A stretch of DNA of 64,000 bases from Marinobacter sp. SS21 (GCF_028369065.1 NZ_JAQNDA010000006.1:124001-188000); one strand, 5' to 3'. Positions 43,247 to 51,846 are shown, numbered from the stretch's first letter. Numbers and translations are program-made. Notes: a model not told the origin generated them from the letters alone.

Positions 43247-43819
43247 CTAGATCAACCGTTGGGATTCCGGCGACTCTGGATAGCGATTCTTTTCAATGGC
43301 GTAGTAGGCCTTCAGCAGATCCACCTCGATACCGATCGCCTTGCGAGCTTCCGCGAGCGTCAGGTGGTTGTAGTCCTCAAACTTCACTTTATCGAGTTGC
43401 TGGCAGTCGGACACATAACCAAGCTTGACCGCGTCCTTATAGACCTCGATATCCTGATCGCTCATGCGATAGACCTTGGGATACAAATACTTGGCCACGA
43501 ACGCGTAGAGGCGTTTCTCAGTGGTCGTCACCCGATTGGTGCTGCCCATGGTAAAACCCAACACGAACGCTTCGTCCTTGGGCATTACACCCCGTCCCAG
43601 CAGCAGGTGGATGTAGTCGTGAGTCTTCAGGTCCGTGGCGCCTCGGAAGAGATCGATGCCCGGCAGGTCATAGCGGGGATTTTCCACCAACTGGATAATG
43701 AGCGGAATGTCTTCCTGCTCCAGGGCGATGTCCTGCATTTTCGCGAAGGCATAGCCCAGGGTTATCTGGTCATCGGTGAGGGGGATGTTCCAGTTCCGAA
43801 CGTGGTCGGGGAGTGCCAT
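43247..43819 (-). CDS. Coq4-like protein
   Basis: A 190-residue all-helical protein. It contains HDxxH(x11)E exactly: His67, Asp68, His71, Glu83 in KTHDYIHLLLGRGVMPKDE, the metal-site signature of Coq4, an enzyme or scaffold of ubiquinone biosynthesis that acts on the C1 position of the ring. The remainder (GFTMGSTNRVTTTEKRLYAFVAKYLYPKVYRM) is consistent with that fold. Here it heads an envelope operon rather than a quinone operon, so it may act on a different isoprenoid-linked or lipid substrate. RBS AAAGGA precedes ATG 43819. Confidence 0.65.
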   Translation of the reverse strand: MALPDHVRNWNIPLTDDQITLGYAFAKMQDIALEQEDIPLIIQLVENPRYDLPGIDLFRGATDLKTHDYIHLLLGRGVMPKDEAFVLGFTMGSTNRVTTTEKRLYAFVAKYLYPKVYRMSDQDIEVYKDAVKLGYVSDCQQLDKVKFEDYNHLTLAEARKAIGIEVDLLKAYYAIEKNRYPESPESQRLI

Positions 43820-43915
43820 TATCGATTCCTTTCGATCAAATCGTCGAATTAACGTACTGCAATACTAAAGCGTTGAATAGCTTAATTGTCCCCCTTGCAT
43901 GGAATTCGGTTTTAA

Positions 43916-43928
43916 GGAGCCTCTGAAT
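43916..43928 (+). repeat. Solo MITE-like terminal sequence
   Basis: GGAGCCTCTGAAT matches the terminal inverted repeats of the 51858-52102 element base for base when its two ends are pooled. No second end lies within the next 135 bases. It sits upstream of the envelope operon and close to the right 203-bp repeat. Confidence 0.35.
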
Positions 43929-44063
43929 GCTACATCTGCGGCGTTACGGCTCTTGCCAAGGGCTATCCGATCTGGGGAAACCCGGCAGCGTACCCATCCT
44001 CTGGGGTAGTGACGCCTGCGTATCCATGGCACTGAGCCCACGGCGCCCTAGCACTTGTGGGAT

Positions 44064-44266
44064 GGCTAGGGCGGATAGGGGTAGCCGTTCTGGTCGAACC
44101 TCAGGTCGAGGAAACCAAACTGGTAGGGGCCGGCATAGTCCGGCACCAGCCGCCATTGGTTGTTCCGCCCGAAGCGGATGGCCTCGATCATCACCGTGAA
44201 GTCCAGTCGCCACTGGTTGTCTTCCCGCACGAAAAAATACGGTGGGCAGGTGCGCTCGGCAATGGG
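44064..44266 (+). repeat. 203-bp direct repeat, right copy
   Basis: The 3' end of the intact TPM gene plus two bases beyond its stop codon, matching 35806-36008. Recombination between the copies would remove 8,258 bases, including the whole Coq4-like/OmpA/vWA/TelA operon, and leave an intact TPM gene. Confidence 0.88.
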
Positions 44267-45100
44267 TGAGCGCAGCACGGCCCGGTTACCGCTCCGGAAG
44301 GAGCTGTCGATTCCGCATTCCCGCAGGCTGCGGGCGACGTTGTCCATCTGCGCCGGGGTCATCACCCGCTGGGCCAGCAAGTCGCGGGTAACGCGGGAAT
44401 AGATCGCCAGTGCCGGGTTGTTGTTGCGGTTGACCATGGTCGTCCGGTAGCGCTCCAGGGTGTCCTGGAGCGAGGCGGCACTGCCATGCTCCAGGTGTTC
44501 GGTGCTGCGTTCCGCCTGACCCTCGCCAAGGCGTGCGGCCATTCGGGCACCACCTCCGCCACTGCCGGCGCTCCAGCCTTCGGTGCTGGGATCGAGTCCG
44601 GCTGCGGCGTTGGTGGCCCGGGTCACCAATAACTCCGTGGTCGCCAGAACGCCGTCGGCAATGCGGTTGGCCGCGAAGAACTCGGTCAGTTGGCGGTGTT
44701 CGATGTAAGCGGTAAAGGCGTCGGTATACACCGGTTCGAGGGCGTGGCTGACTTCCAGCCGCAGCTGATTGGCACTCACATCGAGCACCAGCAATAGGCC
44801 CCGGCCGCTGTGGCTGGGTGTGCCGACGTCCTGGTCTCGGAAATAGTCGGCCGCAAACAGGTCGATATCGCCGAGGTCGCGATCGATGACCACCCGATAG
44901 TCCAGGTCAAGGTCTTGGAGCAGGAAGTGATGGACCTCGGCTATTTTTGCCTGATCATCGTCCGAGAGCAGCCCGACCCGGTCGGCGACCAGTGGTGGCG
45001 CTGACTGGATCAGCGGTCTCAGCAATAGCGCGGCGGTCAGGTTGATCCATACGATGGCGAACAGCCAGGCCAGCCGCTTGTCCAAGCGGCCGTCAGCCAT
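44066..45100 (-). CDS. TPM-domain membrane-anchored protein (YgcG-like)
   Basis: A 344-residue protein. ATG 45100 (MADGRLDKRLAWLFAIVW) overlaps the lemA stop by eight bases; longer starts run through lemA. A signal anchor is at about 8-27. The TPM domain covers about 40-170 (GLLSDDDQAKIAEVHHFLLQDLDLDYRVVID, GRGLLLVLDVSANQLRLEVSHALEPVYTD). A Gly-rich stretch (AGSGGGGARMAARL) leads to a conserved-looking C-terminal domain ending NQWRLVPDYAGPYQFGFLDL. TPM/LemA pairs are common and tied to envelope maintenance. Its last 66 codons are duplicated at 35808. Confidence 0.86.
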   Translation of the reverse strand: MADGRLDKRLAWLFAIVWINLTAALLLRPLIQSAPPLVADRVGLLSDDDQAKIAEVHHFLLQDLDLDYRVVIDRDLGDIDLFAADYFRDQDVGTPSHSGRGLLLVLDVSANQLRLEVSHALEPVYTDAFTAYIEHRQLTEFFAANRIADGVLATTELLVTRATNAAAGLDPSTEGWSAGSGGGGARMAARLGEGQAERSTEHLEHGSAASLQDTLERYRTTMVNRNNNPALAIYSRVTRDLLAQRVMTPAQMDNVARSLRECGIDSSFRSGNRAVLRSPIAERTCPPYFFVREDNQWRLDFTVMIEAIRFGRNNQWRLVPDYAGPYQFGFLDLRFDQNGYPYPP

Positions 45101-45716
45101 CGCCAAACACCACCTTGACCGGCTGCTCGGCGCCGTCGCTGGCCTCGAAGTAGACGCGCGGGGCCATCCCCAGGGGTTCCGCCAGATGGCGGCCGATAAA
45201 GCCGCGAATGGCGCTGTTGTAGTCGCGAACGGCTTGGTTATAGCGAATTCGGGCAACGTTGATGCGGTTTTCCGTGCCTTCCAGCTGCGCTTGCAGTTGC
45301 AGGAACTGGTCGGTCGCCTTCAGCTCCGGCAACGCCGCCGCCCGGGTGAGGAGGTGCTGGGTGCTGACCGACAGATGCTTGTCCAGGTTGGCAATATCTT
45401 GCAGCGCGGCGCCATCCGCTGGTGGCTGCGGATGACGGGCAAGCATTTCGGTTTGCTTCTCGACCAGCGCCTCGAGCGTCTCACTCTCGTACGCCATGGC
45501 CTGGCTTACGGTTTGCAGCAGGTTGGGAATCAGGTCCGCCCGGCGTTGCAGATTGCTTTGTACATTGGCCCACGCCGATGCCACAGATTCGTCTTTGCCG
45601 GTGAGGCTGTTGTGGGTGTACCAGGGAACGGCAATGGCGACGGCAACAACGAGGGCGATTAGCCCCAGGTGGGCGTTGCCGCTGTTTGACGGTACCGATG
45701 GCGATGGGGTGTACAT
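45093..45716 (-). CDS. lemA: LemA family protein
   Basis: A 207-residue protein with one N-terminal membrane helix (about 16-33) and a helical extracytoplasmic domain. The LemA signature is clear: ASAWANVQSNLQRRADLIPNLLQTVSQAMAYESETLEALVEKQTEM and TENRINVARIRYNQAVRDYNSAIRGFI. It forms an operon with the TPM gene (eight-base overlap). The role of LemA/TPM pairs is not settled. Gene symbol reflects the family, not the unrelated LemA/GacS kinase. Confidence 0.93.
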   Translation of the reverse strand: MYTPSPSVPSNSGNAHLGLIALVVAVAIAVPWYTHNSLTGKDESVASAWANVQSNLQRRADLIPNLLQTVSQAMAYESETLEALVEKQTEMLARHPQPPADGAALQDIANLDKHLSVSTQHLLTRAAALPELKATDQFLQLQAQLEGTENRINVARIRYNQAVRDYNSAIRGFIGRHLAEPLGMAPRVYFEASDGAEQPVKVVFGDG

Positions 45717-45939
45717 GGCGATTGGATCCTTAACAGGTCAAGGGATTGAATCATATTGGAAGAATTCCCCCGGGTTTTCCACGGCCTTGCTCCCAGATTC
45801 GATCGCCACCCGACCGGCTGAGGGCTGGAGGGCGATCAGAAGCGTTGCTGGGCGAGCCAGGGTGTTTTTCCGGGGGCAGCCAGCAGATCCTGTGGCGATG
45901 GACCATACTCAGGTTTGCGGGTTTCCGGGGCGCAGCAAA

Positions 45940-48597
45940 ATGCGGCAACGATTCAGACATAGGGGATACACGGTCTGTCTGTGGCTGGTGGGTTGGTCTT
46001 TGCCACTGCTGGCGGCCCAGGCCCAGGTTCAGGTTCGGGAAGCGGAGCAGCCCGCGGAGGCTATTGAGGAGCAACCCGCCGAGCCGATCATTGAGGCGCC
46101 GCCCGAGTCGGAAACCCCGGCGCCCCTTCCCATCGTCCTGCCCTCAGAATCCGACATCGGCATCCGCCAGGAGGTTCGCGATCTGTCCAACGCCCTGGAG
46201 CAGCGCCGGGCGGCCCTGAGCCAGACCCGCGAGCGTCAGGCCTTCGCCGAATCCCTGCTCAGTCGCCTGGACAGCGAATTCCGCAGTCTCGAGCAGCGGC
46301 TGGAAACTGCCGGCCTGGGCCTGACCGAGAACTATGCCAACCAGCTGCGGCGCCGGCTGGAACGACTGCAACAGCAGCATCTGGCCAAGGACCTGGAGCC
46401 GGCCATCAAGGAGCAGCTGGAGGCGGCGCGGGTGGAGCAGTTCCAGCTGGAGGAGTTCGGCGCGGTCCTGGACCCGGACGAGGGCTCCAGCGACTTCCTG
46501 CTGGAACGGCGCGCCCAGTTGCTGGCGCAGCTGCGGGAGGCCGTGGGCGGTCATATTGACCTGCTGAACAAGTACTTCCGCACCATTCGCACCCTTAAAG
46601 AGCGCATCAAGGCCTACCAGAATCTGGTCCGGCGCCGCCTGTTCTGGCTGCCCAGCACTCAGCCGGTGGGGCGGGAGACCCCGACCGAGCTGGTGGCAGC
46701 GGTGTCCGCCATTCTTGACCCGGCGCGATGGGGCAAGTTGGTGCAAGGGGTGCCGGAGTCGTTGCTGGCCAGATTCCCGTTGCTGGTGTTCCTGATGCTG
46801 ATTCTGGTGGCGCTGGTTCAGGCGCGAGGGGGCATCCGGCAGCGGCTGATGGCGACCGGCGAGCCCATAGGCAAGGTCAACCTGGATCGCATCGGTTTAA
46901 CCGTTCAGGCGTTGGGGTACAGCGCGCTGTTGGCACTCACCGGGGCCACCGTGCTGGTATTGTTGGCGATCACCGTCGCCAATGCCGGGACGCTGGGGGC
47001 GGCCTTGGCCCGGGGCTTTGTCGATGGCGCAATGCTGCTGTTCATGCTGGGGCTGGTGCGCCAGGTGTGTCGTGCGGGTGGGCTGGCGGAGCGCCACTTC
47101 AAATGGCGGCCCCAGACCCTGCTGGCCACCCGCAAGGCGATTCCCCGGTTATTGACGGTGCTGGTGCCGGCCACCGTGCTGGCGCCACTGACGGTGTCGC
47201 CGGTGGGCGCGGACTTTGAGTCGAGTCTGGGGCGCTTGATCTTTCTGGTGGCCTCGCTGGCCCTGGCCTACTTCGTCCATTACCTGTTTCAGGCCTTCCG
47301 CGACTGTACCGACAAACGGCGGGCGTCCAAGAGCCTCAAGCTGATGCAGTTTCTGCTGGTGTCCGCGCCGTTGGCCCTGGCCGTCTTGTCGTTATTTGGT
47401 TACCACTACACCGCAGTGCAGCTGGGGGAGACGCTGTTTGTCACCATGTGCTGGCTGGTGGTTCTGGTGTTGATGCGCTACCTCGGATTGCGGGCACTGT
47501 CGGTACGGGAGCGCCGACTCAGATTGGAACGTCTGCGGGAGCAGCGGGCGCTGGAGCACGAAATGGAGGCGGTTCTGGAGGCCGCAGGCTCGTCCGGTGA
47601 GGGGCGTTCCGCCACCCTGGACCTGCCGGAGGTGAACCTGCACAACATCAGCAGCCAGAGCAAGGCCTCGCTGCGGGTCATCACCCTGGCGTTGGCCGTT
47701 GCCGGCCTGTGGCTATTGTGGACGCCGGTCATTCCGGCCTTGCGGGTATTCGATGAAATCATTGTCTGGTCGGTGCTGGAGGGGGCCGAATCCATCGATA
47801 TCACCCTGGCAGATTTTGCCTTGGCGGCGCTGATCGCCATGGCCACCGTCTTTGCCGCGCGCAACCTGCCCGGAACCCTGGAAGTTGCCCTGCTCAGCCG
47901 CATGCACCTGGCGCCCGGAACCGGCTATGCCATCACCACCGTGGTGAATTACCTGGTGGTGATCGTCGGCGTCATTGCCGCCTTCAATATCCTGGGGGCG
48001 CAGTGGTCCAAGTTGCAGTGGCTGGTGGCGGCGCTGGGGGTAGGGCTGGGGTTTGGCCTGCAGGAAATCGTCGCCAATTTCGTTTCGGGCATCATCCTGT
48101 TGTTTGAGCGCCCGATCCGGGTGGGCGACACCGTCACCATCGGTGGCATTACCGGCAAGGTCTCGCAGATCCGCATCCGCGCCACCACCCTGGTGGACTG
48201 GGACCGCAAGGAGCAGATCATTCCCAACAAAACCCTCGTCACCCAGGATTTGACCAACTGGACCTTGTCCGACTCCATCACCCGGGTCATTGTGCGCGTG
48301 GGTGTCGCCTATGGTTCGGATGTGGACCGGGTGCAGGCTCTGCTAATGGACATTGTCGCCGACAACGAGCGGGTGGTGGACGACCCGGTGCCGGCGGTGT
48401 TCTGTGTCGGGCTCGGGGACAGCAGCATCAACTTTGAGCTGCGGGTGTTTGTGCGCAGTATTCTCGACATCATGCCGTTGTCCCATGAGTTGCATGCCAG
48501 TATTACCCGGCGCTTCCATAGCGAAGGCATCGAGATTCCGTTTCCGCAGCGGGATATTCATATCCGAAGTGAGCCAGCGGAACTCAGGGTGGAGTGA
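45940..48597 (+). CDS. MscK/MscM-type mechanosensitive channel
   Basis: An 885-residue protein. ATG 45940 (MRQRFRHRGYTVCLWL) directly precedes a signal peptide ending AAQAQ; upstream in-frame codons overlap lemA antisense. A Pro/Glu-rich segment and a long periplasmic coiled coil (about 60-230) come before roughly ten transmembrane helices. The C-terminal MscS core has the pore helix and beta domain: LGVGLGFGLQEIVANFVSGIILLFERPIRVGDTV and TLVDWDRKEQIIPNKTLVTQDLTNWTLSD. It releases solutes on hypo-osmotic shock. It is transcribed divergently from lemA. Confidence 0.93.
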   Translation: MRQRFRHRGYTVCLWLVGWSLPLLAAQAQVQVREAEQPAEAIEEQPAEPIIEAPPESETPAPLPIVLPSESDIGIRQEVRDLSNALEQRRAALSQTRERQAFAESLLSRLDSEFRSLEQRLETAGLGLTENYANQLRRRLERLQQQHLAKDLEPAIKEQLEAARVEQFQLEEFGAVLDPDEGSSDFLLERRAQLLAQLREAVGGHIDLLNKYFRTIRTLKERIKAYQNLVRRRLFWLPSTQPVGRETPTELVAAVSAILDPARWGKLVQGVPESLLARFPLLVFLMLILVALVQARGGIRQRLMATGEPIGKVNLDRIGLTVQALGYSALLALTGATVLVLLAITVANAGTLGAALARGFVDGAMLLFMLGLVRQVCRAGGLAERHFKWRPQTLLATRKAIPRLLTVLVPATVLAPLTVSPVGADFESSLGRLIFLVASLALAYFVHYLFQAFRDCTDKRRASKSLKLMQFLLVSAPLALAVLSLFGYHYTAVQLGETLFVTMCWLVVLVLMRYLGLRALSVRERRLRLERLREQRALEHEMEAVLEAAGSSGEGRSATLDLPEVNLHNISSQSKASLRVITLALAVAGLWLLWTPVIPALRVFDEIIVWSVLEGAESIDITLADFALAALIAMATVFAARNLPGTLEVALLSRMHLAPGTGYAITTVVNYLVVIVGVIAAFNILGAQWSKLQWLVAALGVGLGFGLQEIVANFVSGIILLFERPIRVGDTVTIGGITGKVSQIRIRATTLVDWDRKEQIIPNKTLVTQDLTNWTLSDSITRVIVRVGVAYGSDVDRVQALLMDIVADNERVVDDPVPAVFCVGLGDSSINFELRVFVRSILDIMPLSHELHASITRRFHSEGIEIPFPQRDIHIRSEPAELRVE

Positions 48598-48712
48598 TTG
48601 TGTCGGATTTTTTTGTGCGGGCCATCACATTATCCGCTTGATGCGTCAGCAAATTTATCGCTTTTGTTCTTTCGGCGAGCGGGAAATCGCTGTGATGGCC
48701 GTGGTTACAGGG

Positions 48713-48729
48713 TTGGTGCCATTTTTGCT
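48713..48729 (+). promoter_or_regulatory. Sigma-54 promoter of the PEP-CTERM gene
   Basis: TTGGTGCCATTTTTGCT has GG and GC separated by exactly ten bases and matches the consensus YTGGCACGRNNNTTGCW except at three inner positions. Transcription would start near 48739, about 50 bases before ATG 48789. PEP-CTERM genes are known targets of the RpoN-dependent regulator PrsR; prsK/prsR are not in this window. Confidence 0.62.
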
Positions 48730-48788
48730 CTGGCGGGCAAGGCTTTCCGACACGGAAGCCTTCGCCTACCAATACGCAGGGAGCAAAC

Positions 48789-49397
48789 ATGAACAAAGCA
48801 CTGATGTTCGCAGCCGGTGCCGCCCTGGCCGCCAGTACCACGGCCAATGCCGCGCTGATCAACTTCACCGGATCCATCGAGTACCACAACGACGTGATCT
48901 ATACCTACTTCAGCCTGGAGCAGGATGCCACCAACGTCAGGGTTTGGACCGACTCCTTCCAGGACGGTACCAACTTCGATCCCATCACCGCGTTGTGGAA
49001 CCACTCGGACGGCAGTCTGCTGGCTGAGAATGACGACGATGACTCCATCAATCCCGCCACCCAGACCATCTACGACTCCGGTTTCGCCTTCGATTTCCTG
49101 GCTGCCGGAGATTACGTGTTCACCGTCGCCACCTATAACAACTGGGCGCTGGGCAATCTGCTGAGCGACGGGTTCACCTTCGATGGTCAGGACCCCATTG
49201 CCCTGGCCGACTGGAATCAGCCGGCTAATGGCCGCGACATGGGTCCTAACTGGAGTGTCTGGCTGGACGGTGTGGATTCGGCCTCCAATCCGGATGATTC
49301 GGTCGATGTCCCCGAGCCGGGGACCGCGGCCCTGTTCGGTCTGGGCCTGCTGGGCCTGGGGCTGCAGCGTGGCCGTCGCCGCAAAGTCGTGAGTTAG
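48789..49397 (+). CDS. PEP-CTERM sorted exported protein
   Basis: A 202-residue protein with a signal peptide (1-21, MNKALMFAAGAALAASTTANA) and a C-terminal sorting signal VPEPGTAALFGLGLLGLGL followed by basic QRGRRRK. The mature part is a beta-rich domain of about 150 residues (INFTGSIEYHNDVIYTYFSLEQDATNVRVWTDSF), similar to the bacterial pre-peptidase-type domains found in DVUA0089-like PEP-CTERM proteins. An exosortase (EpsH) elsewhere should cleave at the PEP motif and pass it to the envelope or exopolysaccharide. A GC-rich terminator palindrome follows. Confidence 0.9.
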   Translation: MNKALMFAAGAALAASTTANAALINFTGSIEYHNDVIYTYFSLEQDATNVRVWTDSFQDGTNFDPITALWNHSDGSLLAENDDDDSINPATQTIYDSGFAFDFLAAGDYVFTVATYNNWALGNLLSDGFTFDGQDPIALADWNQPANGRDMGPNWSVWLDGVDSASNPDDSVDVPEPGTAALFGLGLLGLGLQRGRRRKVVS

Positions 49398-49406
49398 TCC
49401 CCCAAC

Positions 49407-49430
49407 GCCGCAGGCCCCGGGGCCTGCGGC
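49407..49430 (+). terminator. Palindromic terminator after the PEP-CTERM gene
   Basis: GCCGCAGGCC, centre CCGG, GGCCTGCGGC: a perfect 24-base palindrome ten bases after the stop codon. The tail GGTTTCGG is only weakly T-rich. It could also serve the opposite strand. Confidence 0.55.
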
Positions 49431-49574
49431 GGTTTCGGATCAACCGGCGGTGTTTCTGTCCCCACGCGGCCGCAGTTGATTGCAGCGCCGTCGCTGCCGC
49501 CAGATCTGGCCAATTCTCCCACCCCATAGCCGGATACACTGTTCAGAGCACTCTCCCCGGACAGGAGCCCGGTT

Positions 49575-50483
49575 ATGAACACCGCCCATGTAAATTGGCA
49601 GCACCGGCTGTCCGCCATCGCCAGCGGTTTCCTCGGTGATTGGCTGGAAGCCCGACGCAATCCGCTGGCTGTGCCGATGCAGTTTCACCACCGTGGTCAG
49701 ATCGTTTCACCGGCAGCGCCAGCGGTCGCCGCACCGGCATCCACCATGGTGGTGCTGATCCACGGACTGATGGAACTTGAGTCGATCTGGAGTTTTCCCG
49801 GCCAGCCCGACGAAGACTACGGCAGCCGGCTCGATCAGGCGCTCGACGGCGGCGCAACCACGTTGAGTCTGCGCTACAACACCGGGCGCCCCATCCACCG
49901 CAATGGTCAGCAGCTGGCCGCAGAGCTGGAGCGCCTGGTGGCGGCCTGGCCAGTCCCGGTACACCGGCTGATCCTGGTGGGGCACAGCATGGGCGGGCTG
50001 CTGATCCGCAGCGCCTGCCACTACGGCCTGAGCCAAAGCCATCGCTGGATGAAATCCTTGCGCGACTGTGTCTACATCGGTTCCCCGCACGACGGCTCCT
50101 GGCTGGCAAAGGGGGCGCAAGCGTCGGCGGGTGTGCTGAACGCCTTGCCGCGGGATTACCTGCGGGTGGTGGGAGAGGTCATCGACCTGCGCAGCGAAGG
50201 CATCCGCAACTTGTCCAGGGGCGACGTGTTGGCCGGTGACGGGCAGCTGGCGGCGCTGGTTCCGGATGCCCGGCACTATGTGGTGTGCGGGCTGTTGGCC
50301 GGAAAGGCCGGTAATCCGGTGAATCTTCTGTTCGGCGATGCGTTGGTCCACGAAACCAGCGCCCAGGGCCAAGGTCAGGGCGACTGGGCGTTGACGGGAT
50401 CAGCGACCTTTTCCGGGATCGATCACATTCGTCTCGCCCACCATGAGGCGGTGGCGCAACAGTTGGAGGAGTGGCTGTCATGA
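49575..50483 (+). CDS. Alpha/beta-hydrolase (lipase/esterase-like)
   Basis: A 302-residue cytoplasmic-looking protein without a signal peptide. The oxyanion-loop motif is VVLIHGLMELES (His63-Gly64) and the nucleophile elbow is GHSMGG with Ser138; the likely catalytic His is in GIDHIRLAHHE near the C-terminus and an Asp lies in GDALVHE. The family resembles PGAP1-like or triacylglycerol lipase hydrolases. The stop overlaps the next ATG (ATGA), so the two genes are coupled. Substrate unknown. Confidence 0.86.
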   Translation: MNTAHVNWQHRLSAIASGFLGDWLEARRNPLAVPMQFHHRGQIVSPAAPAVAAPASTMVVLIHGLMELESIWSFPGQPDEDYGSRLDQALDGGATTLSLRYNTGRPIHRNGQQLAAELERLVAAWPVPVHRLILVGHSMGGLLIRSACHYGLSQSHRWMKSLRDCVYIGSPHDGSWLAKGAQASAGVLNALPRDYLRVVGEVIDLRSEGIRNLSRGDVLAGDGQLAALVPDARHYVVCGLLAGKAGNPVNLLFGDALVHETSAQGQGQGDWALTGSATFSGIDHIRLAHHEAVAQQLEEWLS

Positions 50484-50761
50484 CCTCGACGGAACAAACG
50501 CAAGTGGACTGGTGGCGGGGTGTCGCCGAGCTGTTGGCCCATGGGCTGGCCCATGGCGCCAGGAAGGCCCAAAGGGCCCATATCTCCATCGCCGATGAAA
50601 CTTTCAATATCCTGGCCCGTATTCCGTTGACCCGACCGGTCAGCGAGCCCGTGCGCAGTGTGCATCACGGCATAGCCGGGTTGTCCTACGGAGTCGTGGC
50701 GACGCTGGCCACCGGCCTGGCGCTGGTGTGTGAGCAGGAGGGGAGCACCGGCCGTTCCTGA
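50480..50761 (+). CDS. Small protein coupled to the hydrolase
   Basis: A 93-residue protein starting MTSTEQTQVDWWRG at ATG 50480, inside the hydrolase stop. It has a helical N-terminus and one hydrophobic segment (GIAGLSYGVVATLATGLALVCEQ) that could be a peripheral membrane anchor. I do not recognise a domain. Overlap with the upstream hydrolase and lack of a separate RBS suggest the two proteins act together, for example as a membrane tether or chaperone for it. Confidence 0.65.
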   Translation: MTSTEQTQVDWWRGVAELLAHGLAHGARKAQRAHISIADETFNILARIPLTRPVSEPVRSVHHGIAGLSYGVVATLATGLALVCEQEGSTGRS

Positions 50762-50809
50762 CCGGTGCCGAGGGGTGGCTGTGGCGTCCGTATTTTCTGT
50801 CGACCGGGC

Positions 50810-51214
50810 TCAGTGCGTCACCACTTTGGGCAGGTTTTTGGCTTGGCTGACCCAACCCGCGATCGACATCTCCGACGGTACCCGGCGCACCAGGTGACGG
50901 CTCTGGTTGACCTGGAACATCTTGGCACGGAGATTGGCCGCCTTGCGATGGGCGAGTTCCGGTACGCTATCCACACCGGCGCACTCCAGCAGGTCTGCGT
51001 ATTGGGTGCTGACGCCCTTGATACGAGTCAGGTCGGCGCGGTTGACCCATTCCAGCAGGCGTGATTCCGGCAGGCCGCATTTTGCCGCCGCCAGCTTGCG
51101 GCCCTTCTTGTTGCAACAGGTCTTCAGCAGTGATTCCAGTGAGCTAATGCCTGCCTGATTCAGCTTGCCGGCGTAGGCATCGCCAATGCCTTCGATGCGC
51201 GACAGTTTTGTCAT
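50810..51214 (-). CDS. DUF4332 helix-hairpin-helix protein
   Basis: A 134-residue protein of two tandem helix-hairpin-helix-like repeats: LSRIEGIGDAYAGKLNQAGISSLESLL and LTRIKGVSTQYADLLECAGVDSVPELAHR. Each has the GIG/GVS turn typical of DUF4332 and DNA-binding HhH folds. The C-terminal tail is basic. It may bind nucleic acid; no enzyme motif is visible. It is convergent with the hydrolase pair. Confidence 0.88.
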   Translation of the reverse strand: MTKLSRIEGIGDAYAGKLNQAGISSLESLLKTCCNKKGRKLAAAKCGLPESRLLEWVNRADLTRIKGVSTQYADLLECAGVDSVPELAHRKAANLRAKMFQVNQSRHLVRRVPSEMSIAGWVSQAKNLPKVVTH

Positions 51215-51467
51215 GGTCGTGTCCTCCCAGCGAATAATGAGATCGCCCGGCTACAGAGGGAGGAGGCCCGCCCTAGGCACAACGGGAGCCACGCCCCCTG
51301 CTCAGGGCGCTGCGAAGCGAGTACCACACTTGGGCAAGACTGCGAACCCGGCCCGGTGATGCGCACCACACTCAGCCTACTGCCGCATACCTTTAATTTA
51401 GCCGACGTCGGGCCAACCGGAAACCTGGGCAGCCGCTGAATAACACTGACTCATCTCTGCGCGCTGC

Positions 51468-51719
51468 TTAGTCTTTCGGACGGCGGTCACCTTCGAGGAA
51501 ATTGGCGACAAACACGGCCTTGCCAAATCGCTCGAACGACCATTTCATGGTGTCCGACAGTGCCTGCATCACCGCATCGAACTCACCGAACACCTGAGTA
51601 CTCATGCGATTGGGGTATACCTCAAGGCCGCTGCTCTGGAGGCGGGCAATCACCTCTTTAATTGGTGGCTTGAAGTCGCCGTTGAACGGGTAGTAACTGA
51701 GCTGGACGGACAGGTACAT
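51468..51719 (-). CDS. YkoF/MTH1187-family thiamine-binding-like protein
   Basis: An 83-residue single ferredoxin-like domain starting MYLSVQLSYYPFNGDF (ATG 51719), behind CCAGGAGG, a strong ribosome site; a longer in-frame start overlaps this site and is rejected. IKEVIARLQSSGLEVYPNRMSTQVFGEFDAVMQALSDTMKWSFE matches the YkoF-like fold, which binds thiamine or related HMP compounds in Bacillus. Ligand here is not shown. Confidence 0.75.
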   Translation of the reverse strand: MYLSVQLSYYPFNGDFKPPIKEVIARLQSSGLEVYPNRMSTQVFGEFDAVMQALSDTMKWSFERFGKAVFVANFLEGDRRPKD

Positions 51720-51846
51720 GGCGTAACCTCCTGGAATTCGTCTAATCACTGGTATAAATTGCACATATGTACCATTTGCAGGCCATTAACCGCGCCAGAT
51801 CGGTCATGGCCCCGATCTAGAAATCCATAGCACAGGACAAACAAGT

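Noticed and set aside
45496..45939. N-terminal extension of the mechanosensitive channel
   Set aside because: The extension is antisense to lemA; a signal peptide starts cleanly at 45940.
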